From: Hungateiclostridiaceae bacterium UBA3922
Lineage (GTDB): Bacteria; Bacillota; Clostridia; Acetivibrionales; DTU013
Direction of reading: 5' to 3'
Length of the DNA: 23,596 nt
NCBI GenBank assembly: GCA_002386045.1
Contig: DGEQ01000140.1
Coordinates: 7,039-30,634, forward strand
Part shown: positions 23,422-23,596 of the stretch, piece by piece
Layout of the letters: each line of letters opens with the position of its first letter
Numbering within the stretch: the first letter of the stretch is position 1
Notes under the pieces: model-generated
Told to the model about the DNA's origin: nothing
Database searches by the model: none
What the model saw: only the letters and a program-made list of their open reading frames with translations
Made by a program: the position numbers and the translations under genes

Positions 23422-23596
23422 CACGGCCGAAGCCGCCGGAACAGGCACGGTGGTGGTCCAGGGGAGGGTATCCGCACACTACGGAGATGGTCCCGGATGC
23501 CGCATGCGGAGGCCACCGCACCACAGTCCTGGCCGATCGTATGATGGTGCCTGGTCTGTCGGCAAGCCACAGCCGCGGCCGCTGGCGCACCACAGC
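23422..23596. other. GC-rich sequence to window end, no gene recognised
   Basis: No terminator or ribosome binding site is evident. CCGCATGCGG (about 23500-23509) is a perfect palindrome, and CGCACCACAG occurs twice (about 23516 and 23586). A short open frame from about 23541 to the window end cannot be judged. Confidence 0.4.

Overview
The window carries the core transcription and translation gene cluster of a bacterium most likely in the Clostridia (Bacillota). The evidence is the gene order rpmG-secE-nusG-rplK-rplA-rplJ-rplL-rpoB-rpoC-(L7Ae-like)-rpsL-rpsG-fusA-tuf, a zinc-type L33 with two CxxC pairs, a short beta' subunit (1165 residues, without the large proteobacterial insertions), an L7Ae-family gene between rpoC and rpsL, strong GGAGG ribosome binding sites and sigma-A promoters of the TTGACA/17 bp/TATAAT type. 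Arginine is written largely with AGG and ATA is frequent for isoleucine. No narrower taxon can be assigned from sequence alone. All genes read on the + strand.

Layout. (1) 1-3157: branched-chain amino acid synthesis, the 3' part of ilvD and a complete ilvB, separated by a 271-bp gap holding four tandem 44-bp repeats. No ilvN/ilvH follows. (2) 3158-4089: 930 bp without a convincing gene. It contains a palindrome overlapping a promoter-like sequence, an ~89-bp degenerate tandem repeat, the rpmG promoter, and a hairpin with eight T right at its expected start point. (3) 4090-7637: rpmG, secE, nusG, rplK, rplA, then an internal promoter and L10-leader-type RNA, rplJ and rplL, closed by a strong terminator. 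(4) 7758-15421: a near-consensus promoter, an unusually long (~375 nt) leader, rpoB and rpoC. (5) 15500-19154: another near-consensus promoter, then an L7Ae-like gene, rpsL, rpsG and fusA. (6) tuf with a weak candidate promoter of its own, followed by a cluster of related GGGACA-type palindromes, some of which work as terminators on paper. (7) 20979-23421: a small membrane protein gene, a MoxR AAA+ ATPase gene and a DUF58 gene in a tight operon. The window ends 175 bp later.

How it works together: the ribosomal proteins, secretion subunit, elongation factors and RNA polymerase subunits form one long block cut into transcription units by promoters at 3935, 6394, 7758 and 15500 (each with a 17-bp spacer) and by a terminator after rplL. 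Autoregulation is likely at the L10 leader and possible at the rpsL-rpsG spacer. In many Bacillota the S10 operon follows tuf. Here it does not: tuf is followed by repeats and an unrelated moxR/DUF58 operon.

Most of the window is conserved housekeeping. I did not find a clear new multi-gene system. The best leads are natural Arg101 in S12 (the classic streptomycin site), the repeat-bearing putative transcription unit upstream of rpmG, the long rpoB leader and the palindrome cluster after tuf.
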